From: Punica granatum | Taxonomy: Eukaryota > Streptophyta > Magnoliopsida > Myrtales > Lythraceae | Length of the DNA: 64,000 nucleotides | Assembly (NCBI RefSeq): GCF_007655135.1 | Contig: NC_045127.1 | Location: 17,889,699 to 17,953,698 of the forward strand | Reading direction: 5' to 3' | Part shown: in pieces, positions 48,467-58,687 of the stretch | Layout: the number at the start of each line of letters is the position of its first letter | Numbering within the stretch: the stretch's first letter is position 1 | The notes under the pieces: model-generated | The model's input: the letters and a program-made list of their open reading frames with translations, nothing else | What the model was told of the DNA's origin: nothing | The model's database searches: none | Translations under genes and position numbers: made by a program

Positions 48467-49461
48467 GGTTTAATTATACTAAAGGTACAAAATATTTTAG
48501 AAATGTATCCCTATAATACAAGTTTAAAATATAACAATTAAATAAACGAAAATTGAAAATGTTTCAATTAAATACATTTTGTCCATTCCTTGATTGACGT
48601 CATTAGTCTGTGTTGATGTGACTGTTGACGTGCAAGGAGTATCCCACGGGGCTTGAAATTTAAAATTAAAAAAAATTCAATTATAAATAATAAGCATAAA
48701 TCCATAATAGAAATTAGAAAAAAAAAACCAAGAAAAAAGAAAGCCAAATCTGGGGTAGGGGCTCCCCCACCCCAATTGTGGACTCAAAATTTTTTTCATT
48801 TCTTTCTTCTTCTTTTTTCTGTCTAACTGAAAAACGAAATAGAAAAGAAAATCTGGTGTCGTATGCTTGTGGCGAGGGACACAAAGAGGAAGCGAAGACG
48901 CCGACGGCGGCGGCGGTGTCAAAGAATTATTGTTCCCCCTCGAGGTTGTTCGCCAAGACTGCCTCATCTTCCTTCTTCTGCTGCTTCTCCTCATTCTCCC
49001 TCGCAAGAGCCCCTCCCCTTCTTTGATTGTATTTAACAAGGGGAAAACAATTTGAGGTGGGAAAGCCCCTGCCGGCAACCCCACCCCCTTATCGAGGTTA
49101 CTGGCGAAGTCAGATCCCGTCGATGACGTCAATCGGGGGGTGGGGTCGCCAGTGTGGGCTCCCTCACCCCATGACAGTCGACATATCTCCCTCCACTGTG
49201 AGGGAGATCTCTTGACAACTTTTTTTTAAATTATTTATTATTTAAAAAAACATTTTTAAATTTTTTATTATTTACTGTTTTTTATTTTATTTTATTTATT
49301 CTGTCATGTCAGCATTTTATTAACAGAGTCAACTGGAAATGGACGGAATATATCTGATTAAAACATGTTCAACCTTCGAATAATCAATTGTTATATTTAA
49401 AACTTTTTTTACCAACGTGATACATTTCTAAAACATTTTGTACCATCGGTGCAATTAATCA
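48467..49461. mobile_element. Non-autonomous Mutator-like element (long TIRs)
   Basis: 995 bp with terminal inverted repeats of about 140-160 bp. The left end GGTTTAATTATACTAAAGGT aligns with the reverse complement of the right end TGATTAATTGCACCGATGGT, and both continue with GTACAAAATRTTTTAGAAATGTATC, TTTAAAATATAACAATT and TTTTGTCCAT-like blocks. The flanks TTAAATCAA and TTAACTCAA (49462-49470) make a 9-bp target duplication with one mismatch, the size typical of MULEs. The GC-rich centre holds ORFs up to 151 codons without known domains; no transposase. Confidence 0.72.
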
Positions 49462-49470
49462 TTAACTCAA

Positions 49471-50133
49471 AGATACTGAAAGAAAAGCTATATTGATAAG
49501 AAAATTTTTAATAAATATATTGCAAGACACCAAAGAGTGATGGCTGGAAATGACAAAAAAAAAAGAAGAAAGAAAATATTAAAATGATCAAGTGATGCAG
49601 TGAGAAAAAATCAATGAAATTCTTTTATTATATAAAATTGTGATGCACAATTCATACAATTACAAGGTCGTTTGCTCATTTGTTGTAATTTCATTGATAC
49701 TTTTTCACGTCGCCGAGCAAGTTAGGATTGCCGAAGAATTCCTCCTAGAAATGGAAATGAGATGACTCCCCTTTTCGGAAGAATTTATCAAGATACAAGT
49801 GGAATATGGAGGGAGAAAGGTTTCCCTCCACCTATGATCTTCCTTTATCAATCCGTCCACATTAGGGAGGGACCGTAGCATCTTTCCTCTGCTTCGTATC
49901 GAACTCCACAGCAACACCTTTTTAATCCTATCCAAGGATCACTTTGCTCCCCTCTCTCCTCACCTCACCTCACCTCACCTCACCTCACCTCACCCCTTTC
50001 AATAGCTCCCTAAGGTTGCGTTAGGGCGATAACTCGCTTCAATAAGTAGTAAGATTAACCGAAAGTAATTCCAAATCCATTATATTTAAGTTGACCAGCC
50101 TGCTTGCAAAAGAAGAATGGTGTATGGAGCCTA
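49471..50133. other. Intergenic sequence with a (CACCT)n microsatellite
   Basis: No recognisable gene; a 76-codon ORF at 49705-49935 shows no domain. A pentanucleotide repeat, (CACCT) about seven copies, lies at 49958-49995. Confidence 0.6.
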
Positions 50134-50146
50134 AAGTGCCATATAT

Positions 50147-50328
50147 AAATCTCCGAAGATTAGAGCGGATGGTTTAGTACGACTTGCCTCCCCACTTAGC
50201 ATAAGAGGACACAGGGTCGATCCCACTCTGCAGCGAAAAAAGACTTTAGAGACCACCCCTTACGTGTACTATTTGTAAACAGTACGCACCATGCGGGCCC
50301 CGGATTAAACCCGTATCATAAGAAAAAT
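50147..50328 (+). mobile_element. tRNA-derived SINE
   Basis: 182 bp between perfect 13-bp direct repeats AAGTGCCATATAT (50134-50146 and 50329-50341). An A-box-like TGGTTTAGTACG lies near 50169 and a B-box-like GGGTCGATCCC near 50216, about 45 bp apart. The 3' end is A-rich (AAGAAAAAT). The promoter boxes, small size, A-rich tail and long target duplication together make a SINE nearly certain. It is not a functional tRNA gene, as no cloverleaf extends beyond the B box. Confidence 0.82.
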
Positions 50329-50341
50329 AAGTGCCATATAT

Positions 50342-53300
50342 TTATATATATATGTAAATAGATAAATGGGAGTTGTTGCTCAAAATATACCGTCTTAATG
50401 TGTATATTCATCTTTTGCATTCAAAAGAGTAGATGATCGGAGAATTCAGTCCATTTGTGAATGGCATCGCCTTGATCGAAGAAAGAGCCCTTTCCTAGGA
50501 ATCCGGTTGCCCGATTTCAGCTTAGAGCGCTGACGAGAGTTACAGACATGTCGGAATATATTCTGGAAAGGTAAAGAGAGAACAATTCTCTATAAACTGG
50601 AACCAATCACTAAATTCCGCAAATTTGCTCAATCTCGATTCCGATCCAGTGCTTCAAGAAAGCAACAGCAAAAGGGGGACTCAGGTCCACTCTTATCAAT
50701 CAAATCTAACAGTGCAAGGGAGAAGTTCCCATGAAGAGGTGAATTTTCTTTCTTCAGTTCAAGAATTGGAGCCTGAACTTCGAGTTTTTGTCTTAGAACC
50801 AACGGACCCATTCTGAAGTGGACTTTTATCGAGGAACGCCAAGGCCTAATTCTGCAAGACAGCAATAAGATCACCATAAGCTAGTGTTGGATGGAGACGG
50901 TCCACATGGAAGAGAAAATATGATAAAATGTAGCTAAAAGGATCTATAATCCATGTCTTTGTAACAAGTATTGGTAGACAACTGTGCAATAAATTAATGG
51001 TCATCTGACCAACACACTTTTAAGATACGGTCACATAATATATATTTACAATGTTGGAATAGAAAAAGAACGCAACTCGACAACAGATTGATTGCTATTT
51101 CATTGCATTCCCTGCCATTTCTCGACACCAAATGTTCTGCTGGGTATTGAATTTTCTGAGACTGGCTGTGGTTAATGAATGAAAAAGCAAATGGGATGGA
51201 ATCTCCCTCAGAAAATGGTACTATCTTACCTCAAGGCACCATTCTATTCCCTTTCATTTGACCGTAAACAAACTGGCCTAACACAATCTAATTTTGCCTT
51301 GGCATTATATTCCAAAATTTCATTCTTCCTGTGAATGTGGCACCATATGGAAGTGACAGTCAGGAAGAAAGAGCAGCAGGCAAAACAAAAGATTTGATAG
51401 GTAAAAGTCACCACAAATCAGCAAGTACCTTAAAATCCAACCAAATGAGATGGTTTGCCAGGTAAAAACATGAATGGGCAAATAAATGAGGGAAAACAAA
51501 GTCGTGTTTACTATCTTCTTTCCCTAGTTTCACAGCAAAGGAAAACAAAACGAGAAAAAGAAGAGTCGTCACACTTGACATTACTTCAGTGTCCCATCAG
51601 TCCATGATCCTAAATATAATGCGACAGTTAAAACCAATACCTCTACCAGCTATAAGAGGGGTCTTACAGTTAAAGATTATTTCCGATTATTTCTCTACAA
51701 ATCAAAAACTTAATACTTACATATTACACTTGCGAAAAAGAGTTAGTATGATAATATGAAAACAATGTTAAATTCACCAGGACAAATGGGAGTTGCTAGA
51801 CCACTCATGAAATTAGAGCATAACTTCATTAAATCCGAGTGGGAAAAATCTAAGTGCCCCAACTTTTCTAGAACAGCTTTGATTCGAATAGCAATAGTTC
51901 GAGCATATGCTTCCTCTTAGAGGCGTGTGTGACACAGAGCACTAGATAGCTGTTGATAATTTCTCTTCCCATCATTTATGATCATCTTGGCTCTTTCATA
52001 TAATACTACATTTTTGGTTTCATCTAAAGGATGGCAAAAATTTCAGAATGCCTAAGTTATGTTCAACACTCAGTATTTTCAACGATTCTTCCAAGGTGCC
52101 ACAGCATACACAATACAAAGAAATACAAAATACTACAAATCAGGAAACAATCGTATGGAAAAGGGAGTAGAAACCGATTTGTATAAGAAACGAAGGACGA
52201 ACATTCCGTGTAACTGTTAAACACACAAAAGGTAGAATAATGTTTTTTTCATTAGTAAAACAAGAGAGAGCCTATTAATAATCCTGTTTTGGCAGGCTCT
52301 AGTTTTTATCATTATTTAGCACAAAATCACTTGCAAACGTATCGGTGAACAAGCTAATATATACAGAAAATACAACCCAGAATAAACAGGAAGAAGTCAA
52401 TCATGGCACCGTTGTAGGAAAACATCAGAAAAGTGCCTCAAAGTTGGGCTATTCCAGCACCACTGAATAACTTAAGATTAGAATGTGCTAAGTGATGTCG
52501 TGATGCTTTGAAGAGTTGCCAAAATTTATGCTAATACACCCCATTTCCCATGGCAGGAGGAAATAGGTCCATTCAGTAGCACTTCTCAATTTTGGTCTCC
52601 TTGATACAAAAAGCTTTTGGTCTCCTTGAAACAAAAGTCTTTTGGTCTCCTTGAAACAAAAATCTAGTCATTTTGAAATTTTTAGGCCCAAAGAGACTAT
52701 TTGTATTACAGGCCTCACCAGTCCTTCCCAGGCAAATGACTCAAATTTTGAAGAGAAGTTCAGTCTCTTTGTATTCACGAGAAAATATTGTTTACTCCAT
52801 TCCATAGGCTGATTGCAGATTTAGTGAAAGTCTTGTGTAATTAGCAATCAGGACTTTGCTGAGACCAGTAATTGTGATACTTGTTAAACAGATAATCAAC
52901 CAAGATTGAACTGCCCCAGACTTATTTCGAAATGGAGACCACTTACAAGCTACTGGCATTAAGCAGCAGAAGCTACTTCACTTTTACATGAAAACAATCT
53001 TTTTACAATTATTGCTCAGTTCAAAATTTTACAAGAAATTCCCATCCCTGCCCTAAGTAAAGATGGTTTCATGTCGTGTCTCTGCCTCAAAGAAAGCAAT
53101 TAGAACACTCAACTTGCCCATTATGTCCCACCACGCTCAGTACATCTGGAAAATAATTGAAAAGAAACAAAGAAACAAAGTTTTCACGATATCTTTGCTA
53201 GGTGACCACGTATGTTCAATGACGAATTCAAGCAATAAACTGCTACAAGCACATTCCTAAAATTATTTGTGGCAAATAAGCACATTGATATGTCCACAAC

Positions 53301-54129
53301 ATACCCAAAGCGAGGCATGTGTCTCCAAAATCTAACAGAAATAAGCCAGCATGCAAAATAGGAACTAAGAAGCTCCCAAACAAAAACACTTTCTATCAGA
53401 AGGAGAGCACGTGCATAAGATTTCCTACCTGAAACCATCAACATACCTTCACCATATTTCTTACCATTTATCATATTTCGACTAATGTCTGCACAAGAAA
53501 GATATTAACATAACTATGGAAAGAACAACATCAGATGAAATCATGGGACCCTTTATTTGCAAGAGGAGGTGAAAGACACTGATAACTTCAATGCAATGCG
53601 TCTTTCCCCAACTACAGAATCATCAAGGCTTGCACCCAGGTGGCATTCAAAAGCTAAGTGACGAAAATTTAAGATTAAACATAATGAAACATAGGGCAGG
53701 CAGGTATCTCAAGAGGAGCTTGAAGGAAAGATTTAAGCCAAAAACCGACTGACTGGTGCTTTAAATGTCTCTCCACACTCTCCTTTTCCGACTTTCTTCC
53801 CTCTCTTCTCACCTCTCTTTCTCCTTCCTGATAAGCTCATAACATACTATCAAGCACTTAATCAATCTGTTAATTTGCAAGAAAACGTCCTTAGCGTAGG
53901 AGAGGCTTAATTGAGGCGAATTTCTTGTTCGCCGAATGCATGATTCTGAATTAAGTATTCCTAACTCAATGACAAGCACAGAAGCATGCAATTGATGCTC
54001 TAAATCCAGAACATGCAATTATTAAACTGAACTACTTAGTAACAACAGCAAGAAAACAACAGCAGGGCTATATGGATAGTAGAAAAAGGTTGCTTACAGA
54101 TCCTAAAACAAAACATTTTGGGGGACAAA
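50342..54129. other. Intergenic sequence, possibly 3' region of the NFD6-like gene
   Basis: About 3.8 kb of AT-rich sequence with ORFs up to 96 codons and no recognisable domain. Genes of the NFD6 type often have further introns and alternative 3' exons, so part of 53700-54129 may be transcribed from the minus strand, but no exon can be supported. Confidence 0.45.
52590..52664. repeat. 25-bp tandem repeat, three copies
   Basis: Three head-to-tail copies of a 25-bp unit beginning TTTTGGTCTCCTTGAAACAA, differing at only a few positions. Confidence 0.85.
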
Positions 54130-54579
54130 TCAAACTCCTGGGTTTGCACTGCAGAGCATACCCTGACACATTGACCTCGAGCTTCTCGAGTCAATTCCGA
54201 GGCACGAGGTAAGCCGAGCGGACGACACTGCCGAGTACAGCGGGAGCAGGGAGTGGAGACTGCCCAGCTGAGGAGCAGACCTGAAAAGGAAGCGCCAACC
54301 ATCAAAATCTCAACTTCTTGAGGATTCAGCAAACACCACAGCCCCAACACATGAGAAAACATTAAACCCAACTCAGGACTCGGCCTTTGATTTCAATTAC
54401 AGAATTTGGGAATCTCCCGAGTGAGTAAGTGCGGAGCTCAGAGAAGCTTGCCTTCGGAAAGTGGGAGAAGAGCGAGGCGACAGGAGAGAGGAGGGCATGG
54501 ACTTGGGAGTGGACTTTTGGAAGGTGGATTTGAGGAGGGACACGGATGGCCTTGCGAGAGATCTACACCGAGAGGCCAT
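54130..54579 (-). CDS. NFD6-like small organelle-related protein (two coding exons)
   Basis: Exons 54579-54452 and 54280-54130 encode 92 residues. The N-terminus (MASRCRSLARPSVSLLKSTF) is rich in Arg and Ser and lacks acidic residues, as expected for a mitochondrial transit peptide. Exon 2 gives the family core SAPQLGSLHSLLPLYSAV and SSARLTSCLGIDSRSSRS, characteristic of plant NUCLEAR FUSION DEFECTIVE 6-like proteins, a mitochondrial family tied in Arabidopsis to polar nuclear fusion. The only donor that joins the two parts in frame is AAG|GCAAGC, a GC donor; the acceptor is CCTTTTCAG|G, phase 2. Reading on without splicing gives 60 residues and a stop. A Mutator-like element starts about 150 bp upstream of the ATG. 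Confidence 0.82.
54281..54451 (-). other. GC-AG intron of the NFD6-like gene
   Basis: 171 bp beginning GCAAGC after AAG and ending CTTCCTTTTCAG. Near the junction there is no GT that would restore the family sequence. AG|GCAAG is the usual context of the minor GC class of U2 introns, which supports the call. Confidence 0.78.
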
Positions 54580-54727
54580 TGAAGCTCTGAGGAGATTGCA
54601 AGTGTTTTCCGTAGGGTTTAACGGAGCAAACTTGCACTGTAGAATGAAAGTTCCGGCGTTTTATTTGCTTATGAAGGAGCCCGTGTGCTATACCGTGGTT
54701 CCCTAAAAACTTCTTTTTTTCAACGAT

Positions 54728-54926
54728 CGGAAAAATGACACTATTGAGTAAATATTTCAGTTTGAAAAAATAAGTCCTTAAAAGTTTGAAAAAGTGTCAC
54801 ATTTGGTCCTATCCGTCACCTCCGTTAACGGAGTTGCCAACAAGTCAAACGCCGCCTCCAGTTGGTCATTAAGTGTTGATGTGGCACGAATTGCCCCACT
54901 CCACCCATGCGGGTGGCTCGAATTTT
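54728..54926 (+). repeat. Left terminal inverted repeat of the MULE
   Basis: Begins CGGAAAAATGACACTATTG. The reverse complement of the right end begins GGGAAAATTACAGTATTG. About 200 bp align with roughly 75-80 percent identity as judged by eye. Confidence 0.85.
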
Positions 54927-55287
54927 GGCGATGCTTTAACTCCTCCTCCAATTCCTTCATATTTAATTTCAAGTACTTCATTTCCCATTTAGAAGAGGAA
55001 ACTTCTTCTTCAACAACAATTTCCGAAATCGAAGCTTCAAATGGATGGTCAATCCACCTAAAATACCTACACCCCCTATTATCTCGGTACCTTGGACATC
55101 CGACGAATCTTCTACATTGGTTGTTTGTTGTCCGTGAAATCTTCTGTTGAAATCGCAATCCGCAACTACAAACGCCCGCACTGCTCCCAAACAAGGTGGC
55201 AGATTCCCTTGAACCACATGTCTCCCCTCTTCGGGCCTTTCCTTTGGATTCTTGCTGCCCTTTTCCACGACCAATCATCGCTTCCAT
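54778..55287 (-). CDS. GRF-type zinc-finger protein fragment inside the MULE
   Basis: An open frame of 169 codons starting MEAMIGRGKG. Residues 40-80 fit the GRF zinc finger: Cys40, Cys42, RRFVGCP with Cys64, then GCRYFRWID with Cys73. GRF domains bind single-stranded nucleic acid in topoisomerase III, NEIL3 and APE2 and occur as short stand-alone proteins in plants. A basic/acidic coiled coil follows (about 98-122, MKYLKLNMKELEEELKHR). The last 45 residues are encoded by the terminal inverted repeat itself, so the natural C-terminus is probably lost. There is no stop within the domain, but I cannot tell whether it is expressed. It reads toward the NFD6-like gene on the same strand. Confidence 0.6.
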   Translation of the reverse strand: MEAMIGRGKGQQESKGKARRGETCGSRESATLFGSSAGVCSCGLRFQQKISRTTNNQCRRFVGCPRYRDNRGCRYFRWIDHPFEASISEIVVEEEVSSSKWEMKYLKLNMKELEEELKHRQNSSHPHGWSGAIRATSTLNDQLEAAFDLLATPLTEVTDRTKCDTFSNF

Positions 55288-55369
55288 GACAGCTATGAAG
55301 CAGTACAGGATTTCAGGATGGGATTGCGTCAGGAAATGGAGTTCGAAGCTCGATCGAATGGGACAGACA

Positions 55370-55890
55370 GAATCAATTGATCTTCGATTTAGGGTTCTTA
55401 GTCTTCAATTTAGGGTTCCTGGTAGGGTTGACTTTCAATCGAACAACACTCATTCAAAGGGCAATCTTCGATTTAGGGTTCCTGGTCTTCGATTTAGGGT
55501 TCTTAGTAGGGCCAACTTTCAACCGAAGAATACTCAATCAAAGAGCCGAGGGGATTCAGGAAGGGATTAGGTTCAGGAAAGGGGATTCAATCGAAGAGCC
55601 GAGAGGATTCAGGAGGGGATTAGGTTCAGGAAAGGGGATTCAATCGAAGAGCTCCATTTCGAGTTCCTGGTAGGGACTAGCTGCTCGAATTCAAGACAGA
55701 GGAAAGGGACGAGCTGCTCGATTTCAAGACGGAGAGAGGAAAGGGAACAGCTCGATTTCAGGAGGGAGGAGTTAGGGTTTACGATTTTGGGAATTTTTGG
55801 GTTTCAGGAAGGACAAACTAGGGTTACGATTTTGGGAATTTTGGGAACAGTAGAGGTTCTGCTCGGGTAGAAATTGAAGCCGGGTTGAAA
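55370..55890 (+). repeat. Subterminal direct repeat of the MULE, copy 1
   Basis: This stretch ('cgatttagggttcctgg', 'ggggattcaatcgaagagc', 'agctgctcgaattcaagac', 'ttagggtttacgattttggg') recurs in the same orientation at about 58075-58436. It also contains short internal tandem repeats of about 50 bp ('gggattaggttcaggaaagg'). Confidence 0.8.
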
Positions 55891-56779
55891 TTCAAGCACC
55901 GACAGAGTCATTGTTGTGATGTTAGGGTAGTTGTTTCTGCAATTTGCATCTGTATTATGATTGAAATTTTGTTTGGGATGTGGTTGGGCCGTAAATTCTG
56001 TATTGGCGAGTAGGCTTATACTTTGTACTGAGTCATTTGACTGCTAATGAAATACAATTTCTATTTGGATATCAGTGTTGGATATCAGTGTTTCGCACAT
56101 CTTTGGATATCAGTGTTGGATATGAGTGTTTTGCAGATATGGTCTATTGCTCATATTGACATGATTCTACATATATCAGTTTGCATGTGAGTATTGTTTC
56201 GGCCAAAGTGTTTGTTCAATTTGGTCAAAGGGTGCTGGTTGGATATGTTTGTTCAATTTTGGTCTGTTTGGTCCAGCCCTGTTCCCCCTTGCTTAGTGAT
56301 TATAGCCCAAGTTGTGCTACATTTGTCTTTGTTGTCTGATTTGTCTTTGTTGTGTGGTTCTCTCTGTTGACATAGTCTTATGAGATAATGAAGAGCCAAG
56401 TTTGTCTGGTTTGTTATCTCCTGGTTTGTCTTTGTTATGTGGTTCTCTCTGTTGACATAGTCTTAGGAGATATGATTCGCCTAGTTTGTCTGGTCCTGCC
56501 CTGTTTCCCCCTGCTTAGTGATTAAAGCTCAAGTTGTGCGCATAGGAAATGTACTATTGGTTGTCTTTGTTGTATGGTTCTGTTGTTGACATAGTATTAG
56601 GAGATAATGAAGAACCAAGCCTCACCTTCTCGCCCGGTTTGTCTAGTTTCATGGTTCATGGTTTGTCTGGTTTCATGATATAAGCTTGCACCTAATGAAC
56701 ATTTCCTCCAGTTTCCAATGTACATAGGCACTGCATGATCAGCTTCTGCAGTTATGTCCTGTATGTTTGGATATCAGTT

Positions 56780-57740
56780 GTTGGCAAAGAACAAATTGCT
56801 TTTTTCGACAGAATACATCACTATAACCACTGTTCTGCATTGGCAAACAACAAATTGATTTTTTCAACAGAATAAAAAAACGTATTCACTGTTCTGCATT
56901 AGTAAATAACAAATTCCTTTTTTCCAACAGAATACCTCACCATATCCACTGTTCTGCATTGACACAGACATATTGATTTTTTCACCAGAATACATCATCA
57001 TATCCACAGTTCTACATTGCCAAACAACAAATTCCTTTTTTCAACAGAATACATCACCATATCCACTGTTCTGTATTGGCAAACAACAAATTGATTTTTT
57101 CAACAGAATAAAAAAAATTCACTATTCTGCATTGGCAAATAACAAATTCCTTTTTTCCAATAGAATACCTCACCATATCCGTTGTTCTGCATTGACACAG
57201 ACATATTGCTTTTTTCAACAAAATACATCACCATAACCACTGTTATGTATTGCCAAACAATAAATTGATTTTTTCAACATAATAAAAAAAACATATTCAC
57301 TATTCTGCATTGGCAAACAACAAATTCCTTTTTTCCAACAAAATACCTCACCATATCCACTGTTCTGCATTGACACAGACATATTGCTTTTTTCAACAGA
57401 ATACATCACCATATCCACTGTTCTGATTGCCAAACAACAAATTGATTTTTTCAACAGAATAAAAAAAACATACTCACTATTCTGCATTGGCAAACAACAA
57501 ATTCCTTTTTTCCAACAAAGTATCTCACCATATCCATTGTTCTGCATTGACACAGACATATTGCTTTTTTCAATAGAATACATCACCATATCCTGCATTG
57601 CCAAACAACAAATTCTTTTTTTCAACAAAATACACCACCATAACCATTATTCTGCATTGGCAAATAAAAAAATTGATTTTTTCAATAGAATACATCACCA
57701 TATCCACTGTTCTGCATTGACACATACATTATTGACACAG
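56780..57740 (+). repeat. Minisatellite of about 59 bp with higher-order pattern
   Basis: About 16 copies of a roughly 59-bp unit ('ccatatccactgttctgcat' then 'tggcaaacaacaaattcc' then 'ttttttcaacagaatac'). Unit variants alternate: 'gacacagacatattg' units occur near 56961, 57194, 57372, 57549 and 57719, i.e. mostly every 177 bp or three units. ORFs on both strands here are repeat artefacts. Confidence 0.88.
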
Positions 57741-58074
57741 ATTCCATCAGACACGTTTTCTACTCGAACTTCCTTGAGATGATTGCAGTCCTATTTTTTT
57801 GCTCCCCTTTGACTTTTTATGGGTTGATCTCCTTTGCGCTTGGGCTTGAAGTTGGTTGGCTGTCACTGTCTACAAACACATCCCCGAAAGCAAAATCACT
57901 CTCACTCTCACTACCAAAAAAAAATAAAGGACAACCTTAATTCCTTCTCAGCTCCTAGGAGCTATAAGCATGTCTGCAGATTAGCTTCCTATCCTCCTAG
58001 CTTCTTCGGAAAATGGCAGATCCCGCTAATTATGATGCTTTTAATTTACTTTATTATTAGTTTATTACTGAATC

Positions 58075-58436
58075 TTTTTCGATTTAGGGTTCCTGGTCTT
58101 TGATTTAGGGTTCCTAATAGGGCCGACTTTCAACCGAACAACACTCAATTGAAGGGCCGAGGGTATTCAAGAGGGGATTAGATTTAGGAAAGGGGATTCA
58201 ATTGAAGAGCCGAGGGGATTCGGGAGGGGATTAGGTTTAGGAGAGGGGATTCGATCGAAGAGCTCCATTTCGGGTTCTTGGTGGGGACAAGCTGCTCGAT
58301 TTCAAGACGGTAGAAAGGGACGAGCTACTCGATTTCAAGAGGGAGGAATTAGGGTTTACGATTTTGGGAATTTTGGGAATTTTAGGAACAGTATAGGTTC
58401 TGCTTGGGTAGAAATTGAAGTCGGGTTGTCATTCAA
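58075..58436 (+). repeat. Subterminal direct repeat of the MULE, copy 2
   Basis: Direct copy of most of 55370-55890, with several short deletions and substitutions, joined at its right to the right terminal inverted repeat. Confidence 0.8.
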
Positions 58437-58447
58437 GCCGGGTCTTT

Positions 58448-58678
58448 CGAAATTCGGGCCGCCTGCAAGGGTGGAGTGGGGCCATTCGTGTCACATCAAC
58501 ACTTAACGGCCAGCTAGAGGGGGCGTTTGCCTTGCTTGCAATTCCATTAACGGGGGTGACAGATATGACCAAATGTGACGCTTTTCCAAACCTTTTAGGA
58601 CTTGTTTTTTAAACTTAAATATTTAGGACTTAATGTAAAAAATTAGCAAACATATAGGACCAATACTGTAATTTTCCC
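58448..58678 (-). repeat. Right terminal inverted repeat of the MULE
   Basis: Inverse copy of the left end with a few insertions in the T-rich outer part. It is followed directly by the second copy of TTCAACGAT at 58679-58687. Confidence 0.85.
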
Positions 58679-58687
58679 TTCAACGAT

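Larger units (their letters stand above)
54728..58678. mobile_element. Mutator-like element carrying a GRF zinc-finger ORF (Pack-MULE candidate)
   Basis: 3951 bp bounded by a perfect 9-bp target duplication TTCAACGAT (54719-54727 and 58679-58687) and long terminal inverted repeats: 54728 to about 54926, and about 58448 to 58678. The TIRs match over blocks such as TCACATTTGGTC, AAGTGTTGATGTG and GCCCCACTCCACCC. No transposase is visible. Inside are a GRF-type zinc-finger frame, a GC-richer segment duplicated in direct orientation, and a minisatellite. Nine-base duplications with TIRs of about 200 bp are diagnostic of MULEs; a MULE with a host-like coding fragment and no transposase is by definition a Pack-MULE candidate. 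Confidence 0.85.

Noticed and set aside
50147..50240. tRNA gene
   Set aside because: A and B boxes are present but no acceptor or anticodon stem can be folded around them; the flanking duplications and A-rich tail show a SINE.
55380..55520. TTTAGGG motifs suggesting telomeric repeats
   Set aside because: They occur as single 'gatttagggtt' phrases spaced by unrelated sequence in the MULE, not as tandem TTTAGGG.
57215..57782. Cysteine-rich repeat proteins of 132-137 codons on both strands
   Set aside because: Products of the 59-bp minisatellite.
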